A stretch of 64,000 bases of DNA, from assembly GCF_900091525.1 (NCBI RefSeq), contig NZ_FMCU01000011.1, positions 124,001-188,000 of the forward strand, given 5' to 3'. The first letter of the stretch is position 1. Every line of letters starts with the position of its first letter. Of the stretch, positions 1 to 9,092 are shown one piece after another. Under the pieces are notes generated by a model. That model was not told where the DNA came from and made no database searches. It worked only from the letters and a program-made list of their open reading frames with translations. A program made the translations under genes and the position numbers. Source of the DNA: Micromonospora matsumotoense (GTDB taxonomy: Bacteria > Actinomycetota > Actinomycetes > Mycobacteriales > Micromonosporaceae).

Positions 1-107
1 GTCGAAGCGACCCGGAACTTGGCGACCGCCGCACCGGACGGGGTGAACCGCAACTCGGGGTCATCGGTCAGATTGCCGATGACCGTGATGGTGGTATCTC
101 CTGCCAT
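1..107 (-). CDS. ssb: Single-stranded DNA-binding protein, N-terminal fragment
   Basis: The reverse strand from 107 to the window edge translates as an SSB N-terminus (MAGDTTITVIGNL, then TDDPELRFTPSGAAVAKF), the first beta-strands of the OB fold that binds single-stranded DNA during replication and repair. Only about 35 residues are inside the window. It lies 97 bp downstream of rpsF on the same strand, the usual rpsF-ssb-rpsR-rplI operon order, so it is probably cotranscribed with rpsF. The ATG is preceded by a GGAGATGG-type ribosome-binding site. Confidence 0.9.
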   Translation of the reverse strand, partial: MAGDTTITVIGNLTDDPELRFTPSGAAVAKFRVAS

Positions 108-204
108 GACCATCTCCTCGCGCACTCATCGTTGCGTCGTACAGACTCGCAGAGCCCTACGACATCACCGACGAGGCTGATCCGGGCGAACCGGGGTTGA
201 ATGC

Positions 205-495
205 TTAGCGCATCTCCGGTCGAATGACCTTGGTACGCAGCACGGACTCGTTGAGCCGCAGCTGGCGGTCGAGTTCGGCCACCGCCTCCGGCGTCGCCTG
301 AAGGTCGATGACGGCGTAGATGCCCTCGGCCTTCTTGTTGATCTCGTACGCGAGGCGCCGGCGGCCCCATACGTCGGTCTTCTCGACCGAGCCACCCGCG
401 GTCCGGATCACGTTCAGGTACGTGTCGAGCGAGGGTGCGACGGTGCGTTCCTCGAGGCTGGAGTCGAGGATCACCATTACTTCGTAATGACGCAA
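205..495 (-). CDS. rpsF: 30S ribosomal protein S6
   Basis: Encodes a 96-residue S6 protein, the small-subunit protein that pairs with S18 on 16S rRNA. The sequence starts MRHYEVMVILD and contains the family-typical WGRRRLAYEINKKAEG block and a C-terminal VIRPEMR; length is normal for the family. The start codon is TTG at 495-493, with a strong AGGAGGTGA about 11 bases upstream. It is the first gene of the rpsF-ssb-rpsR-rplI ribosomal operon, of which ssb is visible here. Confidence 0.95.
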   Translation of the reverse strand: MRHYEVMVILDSSLEERTVAPSLDTYLNVIRTAGGSVEKTDVWGRRRLAYEINKKAEGIYAVIDLQATPEAVAELDRQLRLNESVLRTKVIRPEMR

Positions 496-1034
496 GACGT
501 GCTCACCTCCTGTGGGCTAGGCGGCCACGGTCCTTCCGTGGCAGGAGGTCGTGCGTCGTGCCCGTCCCGACCGGGGGAACCCGACCGGACGCGGACAACC
601 TGACCAGAATACCCGGCCCCGACGATCATGCCCGGGCAGGTCGACCCGACGGCGCGAGCCGGCCGGGCGGGAAAGGTGACAGGGGCCCACCGCGACACCC
701 GAAGGCCGGCGGTGGACCCCTGTCCACGGGGCCGCGGGGCGTCCCGTCCGCATTCCTTGGGTGGGACCTGGGGAGGAACGACCACACCGATGAGGTTGGA
801 TCGAGGACACCCCGCGGAGCTTCATCCTGTTGTTATCCGACGGTACAACGGCAATCGTCACGCGATAGCCGAATTGCAACTATTCGTCCGACTGTCCCAC
901 CTCGGTCAACGATCGCCGGGGTCGTCGGGTGACGCCACCTGCCCTGCGGCGCGGCGGGCAGGGGCAGAGGAACGGCACGACTTGCCCACGACCGTCACCT
1001 GCCGGCGTCGGGGACGGGACGTAGGCTCGCCTGC
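496..1034. other. Divergent intergenic region between rpsF and nfo
   Basis: About 540 bp without a convincing gene. It must hold the rpsF operon promoter and leader (minus strand) and the nfo promoter (plus strand). The part at 820-900 is relatively A+T-rich for this genome. I see no clear -35/-10 pair, and the long reading frames here are GC-driven and family-less. Confidence 0.6.
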
Positions 1035-1817
1035 ATGCGTATCGGAGCCCACGTCGACCCGGCCGACCCGCTGGCGGAGGCGGCCACCCGTGCCGCCGAG
1101 GCGGTGCAGTTCTTCCTCTCCGACCCGCAGGGCTGGAAGGCCCCGGAACCCCGGGAGGACGCCGACCGGCTGCGCGCCGCCGACGTCGACCTCTACGTGC
1201 ACGCCCCGTACGTCATCAACGTGGCCACCCTCAACAACCGGATCCGCATCCCCAGCCGCAAGCTCCTGCTGGGCCACGCCGCCGCAGCGGCGCAGCTCGA
1301 CGCCCGGGGGCTGATCGTGCACGGCGGCCACGTCAACGCCGGTGACGACCTGGCCGTCGGCTTCGACAACTGGCGCAAGACCTTCGCCTACGCGGCCGAC
1401 TCCGGCGGCTTCCCCGTGCCCGTCCTGATCGAGAACACCGCCGGTGGCGACAACGCCTGCGCCCGGCGGCTCGACGCGCTGGCCCGGCTCTGGGACGCCC
1501 TCGGTGACTACGAGGTCGGCTTCTGCCTCGACACCTGTCACGCCCATGCCGGTGGCGAGGAGTTGCTCGACCTGGTCGACCGGGTGAAGGCGATCACCGG
1601 TCGGATCGATCTGGTGCACGCGAACAACTCCAAGGGCGGGTTCAACTCCGGGCAGGACCGGCACGACAACCTCGACGGCGGCACCATCGACCCGGAGCTG
1701 CTGGTGGCGGTGATCCGAGCGGCGGACGCCCCGGTCATCGTGGAGACTCCCGGCGGCGCGACCGGTCAGGGCGCCGACATCGCCTTCCTCCGTGAGCAAC
1801 TCGGCACGGAGGCCTGA
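1035..1817 (+). CDS. nfo: Endonuclease IV (AP endonuclease family 2)
   Basis: A 260-residue TIM-barrel AP endonuclease that cuts the backbone 5' of abasic sites in base-excision repair. The metal-ligand motifs occur in order: YVHAPYVINVAT, GLIVHGGHV, IENTAGG, FCLDTCHAHAGG, VHANNSKGGFNSGQDRH and a terminal VIVETPGG. All the His/Asp/Glu ligands expected for the trinuclear zinc site are visible. Length is slightly below the E. coli enzyme (about 285). The ATG at 1035 is directly in phase with the conserved MRIGAHV start. The next gene starts 6 bp downstream on the same strand, so they may be cotranscribed. Confidence 0.93.
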   Translation: MRIGAHVDPADPLAEAATRAAEAVQFFLSDPQGWKAPEPREDADRLRAADVDLYVHAPYVINVATLNNRIRIPSRKLLLGHAAAAAQLDARGLIVHGGHVNAGDDLAVGFDNWRKTFAYAADSGGFPVPVLIENTAGGDNACARRLDALARLWDALGDYEVGFCLDTCHAHAGGEELLDLVDRVKAITGRIDLVHANNSKGGFNSGQDRHDNLDGGTIDPELLVAVIRAADAPVIVETPGGATGQGADIAFLREQLGTEA

Positions 1818-1823
1818 GCGCCG

Positions 1824-4163
1824 ATGACCACCAACGCGACGGGCGGCAGCCAGCCGCCACGGCAGACAGACGGCACGGACCCGACCTCCGGGGGCGGGGC
1901 GGGGTCGCCGCAGGGCCGGCCGGCACCCGACGCGCGGGACAGCTCGAAGCCGGGCAGGGACGAGCCACCCCCGACCACCGGACCCGACCCACAGCCCGGC
2001 GGATCGGGTGCGGAGCCCGCCGGACCCGACGGGCCACCCGACGGAGCCGGTGCGGAGCCCGCCGGACCCGACGGGCCACCCGACGGAGCCGGTGCGGAGC
2101 CCGCCGAGGGCGGCCCGGTAGCCGACGACGGCCGGGTTGGGGGCGGGAAGGCCGGAGCCGGCCCCGGGCCGACCGGGGCGAAAGCCCAGCCGGCGGGGAC
2201 GTCGACGGAGAAGGCCGCAGCGATGACCGCGGTGACGGCCGACCAGGCCGGCACAACGACCGACCACGCCGGGAAGTCCAGGACCTGGAAAGACCGGCTC
2301 ACAAGAAGGAGGGCCGGGAAGGACGAGGCCGGGAAGGGCCGGGGTGACGAACCGGCCGGGGGCGAAACGGAGCAACAGGAGCCGGCCGCCGAGGCCGATC
2401 CGTGGACCTCGTTCGCGCCCGCGCCCGAACCGGTGCCGGGCCGCCCCGGACGGGCGGCCCGCGCCACCGGCCGGTTCCTGGTGCACGAGTGGACGCTCGC
2501 CGTCCTCGCCTCGCTCGCCCTGGCCGTGGGGATGACCTGGCCGACCCTGCGGTACCCGCTCTACACGCTGCCCCAGGACTACTGGGACCCGAGCCTCCAG
2601 GCCTGGCAGATGGCCTGGTCCGGACATGCCCTGCGGACCAACCCGGGGCAACTGTTCCAGTCCAACACGTTCTTCCCCGAGCCCTGGAGCTTCGCCTTCT
2701 CCGACATGCTGCTCGGGTACGCCCCGGCCGGCCTGCTCGGCACCGGTCCGGATGCCGCCGTGCTCCGCTACAACATCATGTTCGTGCTGGCCCACGCGAT
2801 GGCCACCTTCGGGGCGTACGTGCTGGCCCGGCAGTTGGGCGCGGGCCGGATCGGTGCGGCGGTCGCCGGGGTCAGCTACACCTACGCGCCGTGGCTGCTC
2901 GCCCAGGCCGGCCACCTGCACATCATCTCCAACGGTGGCATTCCGTTGGCGCTGGCCATGCTGGCCCGGGGCCACGGTTGGTCACTGCGGCACGGTTACC
3001 GGCCTGAGCGCCGCCGGGTCGGCTGGGCGTACGCCGGCTGGGCGGTCGCGGCCTGGCAGCTCAGCCTGGGCTTCGGCATCGGCCTGGTGTTCGCCTACGT
3101 CCTGGCGGTGACCCTGCTGGTCTCGGCAGCGGTGTGGTTCTGGCAGCGGCGACGACGCGGGCGGCGGCCCTTCGGGCGGCGGCTGTTCGTCGCCGACCTG
3201 GTCGGCGGGCTGCTCTTCGCCGCCGTCGGCGCGCTGCTGGCGGTGCCGTACTTCAAGGTCGCCGAGCTGCACCCGAACGCGGAACGGACGATCGGCGACA
3301 TCGGCGTCTACTCACCGCCGGCGAGCGGCTTCTTCACCGCGCCCGCCGAATCGAGGATCTGGGGTGGGCTGCACGAGGGGGCGCGGGCGACGCTGCCCTG
3401 GCATCCGGAGATGACCCTGCTGCCGGGCTTCGTGCTCTACGCGCTGGCCGCCGGTGGGCTGTTCTTCTCGGTGTGGCGGCTGCGGCACCGGCTGTGGATG
3501 CTGGCCGGAGTCCTGGTCACGATGGTGCTGGCGATGGGCACCCGGTTCTTCGACGGCACCTTCACCTACGCGCCGCTCTTCGAGTACCTGCCGGGCTTCA
3601 ACGGGCTGCGCACGCCCGGTCGGATGATGCTCTGGACGACCCTGCTGCTCGCCCTGCTGGCGGCCGGTGCGGTGAGCGCTTTCGCCCAGCGGGTCCGCGA
3701 GCTGAGCACCGAGCGGGTGCCCGCCCGGCCGTCACCGTGGCTGCGGGCGGCCACCCTGCTGCCACTGCTGCTGGTGGTCGTGGAGGGGCTGAACACCACG
3801 CCGCACCCGGTGGTGCCGGAGCAACCGGCGGCGATGCGCACGGTGGACGGTCCACTGCTGGTGCTGCCCAGCAGCCAGAACCAGGACCAGCCGGTGATGC
3901 TCTGGTCGACGAGCCGCTTCCCGCAGGTGGTCAACGGCGGCAGCGGATTCACCCCGAAACAGCTCGACGACGTCCGCCGGGTGACGGCGGCGTTCCCCGA
4001 CCAGACCAGCGTCGACTACCTGCGCACCCTCGGCGTACGCAACGTGGTGGTGCTGCGGGACCAGATCGTCGGTACGCCGTGGGAGGTGACCGTGAACGCG
4101 CCGGTCGACCAGTTGGGCATCACCCGCCAACAGGTCGGCAACGCCGTGGTGTTCCGTCTCTGA
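1824..4163 (+). CDS. Polytopic membrane protein, GT-C glycosyltransferase-like
   Basis: A 779-residue protein with two parts. Residues 1 to about 215 are low-complexity (Gly/Pro/Ala/Glu/Asp) and probably disordered in the cytosol. The remainder has around ten hydrophobic segments. After the first membrane helix comes a loop with a DPSLQAWQMAW motif, an acidic early-loop motif as in GT-C lipid-linked sugar transferases and in large YfhO-like membrane proteins. A C-terminal soluble domain (residues about 650-779) follows the last helix. No substrate can be named. It follows nfo by 6 bp and ends at a long hairpin shared with the convergent GT87-like gene. Confidence 0.7.
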   Translation: MTTNATGGSQPPRQTDGTDPTSGGGAGSPQGRPAPDARDSSKPGRDEPPPTTGPDPQPGGSGAEPAGPDGPPDGAGAEPAGPDGPPDGAGAEPAEGGPVADDGRVGGGKAGAGPGPTGAKAQPAGTSTEKAAAMTAVTADQAGTTTDHAGKSRTWKDRLTRRRAGKDEAGKGRGDEPAGGETEQQEPAAEADPWTSFAPAPEPVPGRPGRAARATGRFLVHEWTLAVLASLALAVGMTWPTLRYPLYTLPQDYWDPSLQAWQMAWSGHALRTNPGQLFQSNTFFPEPWSFAFSDMLLGYAPAGLLGTGPDAAVLRYNIMFVLAHAMATFGAYVLARQLGAGRIGAAVAGVSYTYAPWLLAQAGHLHIISNGGIPLALAMLARGHGWSLRHGYRPERRRVGWAYAGWAVAAWQLSLGFGIGLVFAYVLAVTLLVSAAVWFWQRRRRGRRPFGRRLFVADLVGGLLFAAVGALLAVPYFKVAELHPNAERTIGDIGVYSPPASGFFTAPAESRIWGGLHEGARATLPWHPEMTLLPGFVLYALAAGGLFFSVWRLRHRLWMLAGVLVTMVLAMGTRFFDGTFTYAPLFEYLPGFNGLRTPGRMMLWTTLLLALLAAGAVSAFAQRVRELSTERVPARPSPWLRAATLLPLLLVVVEGLNTTPHPVVPEQPAAMRTVDGPLLVLPSSQNQDQPVMLWSTSRFPQVVNGGSGFTPKQLDDVRRVTAAFPDQTSVDYLRTLGVRNVVVLRDQIVGTPWEVTVNAPVDQLGITRQQVGNAVVFRL
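2007..2106 (+). repeat. 42-bp tandem repeat inside the disordered N-terminus
   Basis: Two identical 42-bp units (2007-2048 and 2049-2090) plus a 16-bp partial third copy. Each encodes 14 residues, GAEPAGPDGPPDGA. The copies are identical at the DNA level, suggesting recent slippage or duplication; 42 bp keeps the reading frame. Confidence 0.9.
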
Positions 4164-4181
4164 GGCGGGTTGCGGTGGGGC

Positions 4182-4249
4182 GGGCGGGGGAGCCCAGCCG
4201 GCGCAGGGATCAAGCCTGACCGCCCGGAGCCGGCTGGGCTCCCCCGCCC
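4182..4249. terminator. Bidirectional hairpin terminator
   Basis: A perfect 21-bp inverted repeat (4182-4202 with 4229-4249, 26-nt loop) lies between two convergent genes. There is no T-tract, as is common for actinomycete terminators. Confidence 0.8.
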
Positions 4250-4306
4250 CCGCCTGACGGACGCGGGGGCCGTCTCGGACTTGCGCGTCTGGGTGGGGTG
4301 CGGCTG

Positions 4307-5815
4307 TCAGGCGGGGGTGGGGGCTGGTTCTGGTTCGGGGGCGGGGGTTTTGCGACGGAGTTTGGTCAGCCAGGGGGCGTCGGGGGCACCGTCGAGGACG
4401 CCGCCGTCCGGGTCGTCGGGGTAGGTCCAGCGGACGGCGTCCCGCTCCGGGTGCAGGATGTCCTTGACGATCAGGACGCAGAGCACCACCACCGTGCCGA
4501 GCCGTAGCGACGAGGCCAGCACGAAGACGCCCTCGGGGAAGACCGGCCGGCTGGTGGCCGAGCCGAGCAGTTCGCCGTAGAAGGCGACGAAGTAGCACAC
4601 CTCGGCGAACTGCCAGGCGAGGAACGCCCCCCAGCGGGGTCGGGCGAGCACCGCCAGCGGCAGCAGCCAGAGCACGAACTGCTGCGACCAGACCTTGCTG
4701 AAGATCAGGAAGGCAGCCACCACGAGGAAGGCGAGCTGGGCCAGCCGGGGCCGGCGGGGTGCCCGCAGGGTCAGCACGGCCACGCCGATGCAGGCCAGCC
4801 CGAACAGGGCGTACGACAGGTTGTTGAGGGTGGGGATGTTGCCGTTCAGCCACTGGAAGGGGCCCTGGTCGCCGGGGGCGCCGGTGTTCACCTTGCCGTC
4901 GAGGTACCGCCCGATGTACCAGAGGGTGCCCCAGTCGATGGGCCGGGTGGTGTTCAGCTCGAAGAACCGACCCCAGTTGTCCGGGTAGCGGATCGCCGTC
5001 GGCAGGTTCACCGCGACCAGTGCGACCAGGCCGGTGGCGACGGCGGTGAACGCGGCCCGCAGCCGATTCGCCCGCAGGCCGAGGATCAGGATCGGGCCGA
5101 GCAGGAACAGCGGCCACATCTTCGCCGCACCGCCCAGGCCGAGCAGGACCCCGGCCAGGACGGGTTGTCGTTTCGCCCAGGCGGCCAGCCCGAGAGCGGC
5201 CAGCCCGATGGCGAGGAAGTCCCAGTTGACGGTGGCGGTGAGGAACAGCGCCGGGGCCAGGGCGAAGAGTGCCGCGTCCCAGGGTCGTCGGCGGCGCAGG
5301 GCGAGGATCACCGCGGCGGTGGCGACGGCGAGCGCGCTGAGGGTCAACGCGTTGGCGTTGTAGAACCACCGGCCCTGGTTGATCGTCGGGTCGTCGACGC
5401 CGACGGCGTGCACCGGTAGGCCGAGCGCGCCCATCATGTAGCCGGTGAGCACCGGGTATTCCACCGGGTGGTCCCGGTAGGGGACCTTGCCCTCGTGCAG
5501 GCCCTCGGCGTAATAGAGGGCCAGCACGTCGGTGTAGCACATCCGGGTGTACTGGATGTTGTTCTGCCAGGCGCCGTTCTGGCAGGGCGCCTTCTGCACC
5601 CAGTGCAGGGCCAGGGTCAGGCAGGCCAGGGCCAGCACGATCCGGGCCGCCGTCCAGAACCGACTCTCCCGACCGGCGGGCCGGTCGACGGCGACGGCGT
5701 GGTCGCCGAGCGGCCCGCCGATCGCCTCCGAGACGCCCCGGACGAAGCCGTCCGATCGGGACGGGTGGTCGCTGCTCCCGGCGTCGTCGATGCCGGTCGT
5801 CGGCTGGGTGCTCAT
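4307..5815 (-). CDS. DUF2029/GT87-family mannosyltransferase-like membrane protein
   Basis: A 502-residue polytopic membrane protein of the DUF2029/GT87 type, the family containing polyprenol-phosphate-mannose-dependent alpha-1,2-mannosyltransferases of lipoglycan synthesis. Evidence: about ten hydrophobic segments, an early periplasmic loop with conserved acidic and aromatic residues (YRDHPVEYPVLTGYMMGA), and later motifs GLGGAAKMWPLFLLGP and LIFSKVWSQQFVLWLLPLAVL that are characteristic of this family. The ATG at 5815 (MSTQPTTG) is chosen over an in-frame start 24 codons upstream whose extra residues look non-coding. The C-terminus is Pro/Glu-rich. Acceptor unknown. Confidence 0.8.
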   Translation of the reverse strand: MSTQPTTGIDDAGSSDHPSRSDGFVRGVSEAIGGPLGDHAVAVDRPAGRESRFWTAARIVLALACLTLALHWVQKAPCQNGAWQNNIQYTRMCYTDVLALYYAEGLHEGKVPYRDHPVEYPVLTGYMMGALGLPVHAVGVDDPTINQGRWFYNANALTLSALAVATAAVILALRRRRPWDAALFALAPALFLTATVNWDFLAIGLAALGLAAWAKRQPVLAGVLLGLGGAAKMWPLFLLGPILILGLRANRLRAAFTAVATGLVALVAVNLPTAIRYPDNWGRFFELNTTRPIDWGTLWYIGRYLDGKVNTGAPGDQGPFQWLNGNIPTLNNLSYALFGLACIGVAVLTLRAPRRPRLAQLAFLVVAAFLIFSKVWSQQFVLWLLPLAVLARPRWGAFLAWQFAEVCYFVAFYGELLGSATSRPVFPEGVFVLASSLRLGTVVVLCVLIVKDILHPERDAVRWTYPDDPDGGVLDGAPDAPWLTKLRRKTPAPEPEPAPTPA

Positions 5816-5909
5816 GAGAATGCATCCTGCCCTATGAATGGCTCTCGGACGAGCAGCATGTTCCACCGGAAGTCCGACGGGCCGCACCGCCGCAGGCTGC
5901 CCGAAAGAC

Positions 5910-5952
5910 GCTGCTGCCGGCGACCGCAGGTTTGCGGGCCGCCGGCAGCAGC
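5910..5952 (-). terminator. Terminator of the penicillin-binding protein gene
   Basis: A 13-bp perfect inverted repeat (5910-5922 with 5940-5952) sits 28 bp beyond the stop codon of the minus-strand PBP gene and before the next minus-strand start. Confidence 0.75.
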
Positions 5953-5979
5953 ATAGATGCTCGTCAGTGCGGTGTCAGT

Positions 5980-8895
5980 TCAGTCCCGGGTACGCGGAGT
6001 CGGCAGGATGCCACCGCCGTTTCCGGCCCCGTTCGGCGGGGGCGGGTTCGGGTTCGGCGGACTGCCACCCTGGTTTCCACCTTGGTTACCGCCCTGGTTG
6101 CCACCCTGATTGCCGCCCTGGTTCCCACCTTGGTTGCCGCCCTGGTTGCCGCCGCCCAGCAGGCACTGCAGGTCGGTGGGGGCACAGTTCGGCCCGGTCG
6201 GGGCGTTCGGCGGCGGCGGAGGCGGCGGAGGCGGGGTGCCGTTGCCGGACTCCGGGTCGCCGACCTTCGCCGCCGGCGGGAAGTCCAGCTTGTCCTCGCC
6301 CTTGAGCGCGCCGTTCATGACCCGCTCCCAGATCTCGCCGGGCATGGTCGCACCGCTGATCTTGGTGCCGTCGTTCAGCTTGATCGCTTCCCGCTTGCCC
6401 TTGTTGCCCACCCAGACGGCGGTGGCGAGCTGCGGGGTGTACCCGATGGTCCAGGCGTCACCGTTCTGGTCGGTGCCCTCCTTGAGCTCCCAGGTGCCGG
6501 TCTTGGCGGTGGCCTTCCGGCCGTCCGCCAGGGTGTGGTTGATCTTGCCCGGGTAGTCCTTCAGCACGTCGGTCACGTCGGCGACCACGTCCGGGTTGAT
6601 CCGCTTCTGCGGCTTCAACTGCTCGCCGCCGAGCTTCTCCCACTTGCCGGTCTCCTTGTTCTGCTTCTCGGCGGAGATCAGGAAGTGGGCCTTGTTGTAG
6701 ATGCCCTTGTTGGCGAAGGTGGCGATGCCGTTGGCGTGGTCGAGCACGGTGATCGGGTACTGACCGTAGGCGACCACGTGGTAGAAGGGGTCGGGCGCCA
6801 GGTCGGCGGCCTTCTCCTTGGCCAGGTCGTGCCCCTTGGGCGGGCTCACGTTCGTCTGCCACATCATGCTGACGCCGGCCTTGGCCGCCATGTCAACGAT
6901 CTTGTCGGGCCCGATGTCCAGGCTGACGTGGTAGAAGGGCACGTTCAGCGACTTCAGCGTCGACTCCCGCAGCGTGCAGGAGTCACCACAACTGGGGTTG
7001 TCGGTGCCGGCGTTGCTGACCCGGAACTTGTCGCCCTCCGGGGTGAACGCCCGGCCCTTCCACCGCGAGTCGACGGACTTGCCCGCCTCCAACGCCGCCG
7101 CCAGCGTGTAGATCTTGAAACTGGAGCCGGGCGAATGCCCGCCGGTGACGTTGCCGTTGGTGTCGGTGTTCGTGCCGGCGTAGTCGGTGCCGGTGCCGTC
7201 GTCCCCGCCGTAGTAGCCGAGCACCCGGCCGTTACGCGGGTCGATGGAGACCACGGCGGCCATCAGGTTCTTGCGCGCGCCGTCCAACTCGGAGCCCTTG
7301 GTGCTGCGCTGGGCGGCGGTGGTGACGGCCTTCTGCACCTTGTTGTCGATGGTGGTCCTGATCCGGTAGCCACCCTCGCGGAGCATCGCCGAGCAGCGCG
7401 GCTTACGCTCGGTCACTTCCGCGTCGTTGTCGGTGCAGAGCTTCTTCTCCCGCATCTCGGCCGAGACGTAGTTGATGACGTTGCCGATCGGGGTGTTGAC
7501 GCCGAACTTGACGCCGGACCGGGACTCCTTCGGGGTCTGCAACGTCTTGTTCGGGTACTCCGTCGGGTGCGCCGGCCGGTTCGGCGCGTCGACCCAGCGC
7601 ATCTCGATCATGTTCTTGATGACGTAGTCCCAGCGGTCCTTGGCTTCGACGGGGTTGAGCGCCGGGTCGAAACCCTTGTGCGTGGCGCTCGGTTCCGGCT
7701 GCTTGATCAGGGCGGCGAGCACGGCGGCCTCGGCCACGTCGATCTTCGAGACCGACTTGCCGAAGTAGGTCTGCGCCGCCGCCTCGATGCCGTACGCGTT
7801 GCGACCGAAGTAGATGGTGTTGAGGTAGTGCTCCATGATCTGTTCCTTGGTGAACTGATCATTGAGCTTGGAGGCGACGATCGCCTCCTTCACCTTCCGC
7901 GCGTACGAGTCGTCCTGGAGGTTCTCGTAGGCGTTGCGGGCGTACTGCTGGGTGATCGTCGAGGCACCCTGCTTGTCGCCGTTGGAGAGGTTGTTCCAGG
8001 CGGCCCGGGCGATGCCCTTGTAGTCGACGCCGGCGTGCTCGTAGAAGTTCTTGTCCTCCGCCGCCGCCACCGCATCCCGCATGTGCTGCGGAATCTGGTT
8101 GATCGAGACGAACGTCCGGTTCTGCTCGCCCACCTTGGCGATGACCGTCTTGTTGTCGGCCGCGTAGATGGTCGTGGCGAGCGGCAACTTGATCTGGGCG
8201 GGCAGCACCACGGTGGTGGAGTAGTAGGTGAACCCGACCACACCGAGGCCGGCGAGCATGATGAAGACCGCGAAGCCGGCGATCAGCAGGTTGATCCGCT
8301 TACGCCGCTTCGCCCGCGCCAGCGCGTCCGGGTCACCCGGCCCGCGCCCGCGCCCGCCGCCGGCACCACCGCCGTAACCACGACCCGGCCCGTTCGGGCC
8401 GCCCGGTCCGCCGCCGCCGCCGACCGGCGCGACGCCGGCCCGCGCCACCGAGGCCCGCCCGGCGGAGCCGACCGAGGCCGCGCCGACGCTGGCCCGACCG
8501 GCGGGAGCCGTCCCGACGCTGGCCCGCCCGGCCGGTCCACCCGCCGGGGAGACCGGCACGGAGGCACGACCCGCGCCGCCCCACCCCGACGCCGCCGGGG
8601 AGACCGGCACGGAGGCACGACCCGGCCCGGCCGGGGAGACCGGCACCGAGGCACGACCGGGGCCGGCCCGGCCGACCGGGGCCGCACCGCCTGTCGCGCG
8701 CGGCGGGGGCACCGCCGCCGAGGCCCGTCCGGTGGGCGCGGCACCGCCGACCGAGGCTCGGCCGGCCGGGGCTGCACCCCAGGCGTCACCGCCCCGTCGG
8801 GGGTACGCGTCGTCCGCCCCCGGTCCGGGGCCGCCGTTCGAACCCGGTACCTGGGCCCGCGCGCGCGGGGAACTGGGATCGCCGTACGAGTTCAT
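5980..8895 (-). CDS. Bifunctional class A penicillin-binding protein
   Basis: A 971-residue peptidoglycan synthase. In order: a Pro/Gly/Ala-rich cytosolic tail of about 200 residues with repeats of the type PAGRASV; one transmembrane helix (INLLIAGFAVFIMLAGLGVV); a GT51 glycosyltransferase domain with the catalytic AAEDKNFYEHAGVD block and QGASTITQQYARN; and a transpeptidase domain with SXXK (SPGSSFKIYTLAAALE), SCT-type second motif region and KTGT (TAKTGTWEL). The C-terminus is a Pro-rich and Asn-Gln-Gly-Gly repeat tail that would face the wall. It matches the ponA-type PBPs encoded near the actinomycete origin. All catalytic motifs are intact. Confidence 0.93.
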   Translation of the reverse strand: MNSYGDPSSPRARAQVPGSNGGPGPGADDAYPRRGGDAWGAAPAGRASVGGAAPTGRASAAVPPPRATGGAAPVGRAGPGRASVPVSPAGPGRASVPVSPAASGWGGAGRASVPVSPAGGPAGRASVGTAPAGRASVGAASVGSAGRASVARAGVAPVGGGGGPGGPNGPGRGYGGGAGGGRGRGPGDPDALARAKRRKRINLLIAGFAVFIMLAGLGVVGFTYYSTTVVLPAQIKLPLATTIYAADNKTVIAKVGEQNRTFVSINQIPQHMRDAVAAAEDKNFYEHAGVDYKGIARAAWNNLSNGDKQGASTITQQYARNAYENLQDDSYARKVKEAIVASKLNDQFTKEQIMEHYLNTIYFGRNAYGIEAAAQTYFGKSVSKIDVAEAAVLAALIKQPEPSATHKGFDPALNPVEAKDRWDYVIKNMIEMRWVDAPNRPAHPTEYPNKTLQTPKESRSGVKFGVNTPIGNVINYVSAEMREKKLCTDNDAEVTERKPRCSAMLREGGYRIRTTIDNKVQKAVTTAAQRSTKGSELDGARKNLMAAVVSIDPRNGRVLGYYGGDDGTGTDYAGTNTDTNGNVTGGHSPGSSFKIYTLAAALEAGKSVDSRWKGRAFTPEGDKFRVSNAGTDNPSCGDSCTLRESTLKSLNVPFYHVSLDIGPDKIVDMAAKAGVSMMWQTNVSPPKGHDLAKEKAADLAPDPFYHVVAYGQYPITVLDHANGIATFANKGIYNKAHFLISAEKQNKETGKWEKLGGEQLKPQKRINPDVVADVTDVLKDYPGKINHTLADGRKATAKTGTWELKEGTDQNGDAWTIGYTPQLATAVWVGNKGKREAIKLNDGTKISGATMPGEIWERVMNGALKGEDKLDFPPAAKVGDPESGNGTPPPPPPPPPNAPTGPNCAPTDLQCLLGGGNQGGNQGGNQGGNQGGNQGGNQGGNQGGSPPNPNPPPPNGAGNGGGILPTPRTRD
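6064..6153 (-). repeat. 12-bp tandem repeats encoding a GGNQ tail in the PBP
   Basis: About seven copies of a 12-bp unit encode consecutive Gly-Gly-Asn-Gln in the extracytoplasmic tail. The units vary at third positions, so the peptide repeat is conserved more than the DNA, suggesting selection on the peptide. Confidence 0.85.
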
Positions 8896-9092
8896 TCCTC
8901 ACACCCTGCCGGTCGCGGTGGGACGCGAGGGCGCCACCACCGGGTTGCCGTGAGTTGACACACGCGCCATGGGGCCGGCAAGGGGCCGGATGCGCGCTGC
9001 AATTTCCACATCATTCGGGCCAATCGGGCCGATGGGCCGCCGGTCGCGGTGTCTGTGTCCTACGACACCAGAGTCGACCGGAGCAGCCAGGT

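Noticed and set aside
906..2975. 689-residue open frame on the minus strand
   Set aside because: Antisense to nfo and the GT-C-like gene; Gly/Arg/Val-rich composition with no motifs, a typical GC-driven shadow.
4229..4306. Riboswitch or small RNA downstream of the GT-C-like gene
   Set aside because: The structure is explained by the simple 21-bp terminator hairpin.
5932..8958. 1008-residue plus-strand frame
   Set aside because: Exact antisense of the PBP gene, which has all catalytic motifs; composition of this frame is that of a shadow.
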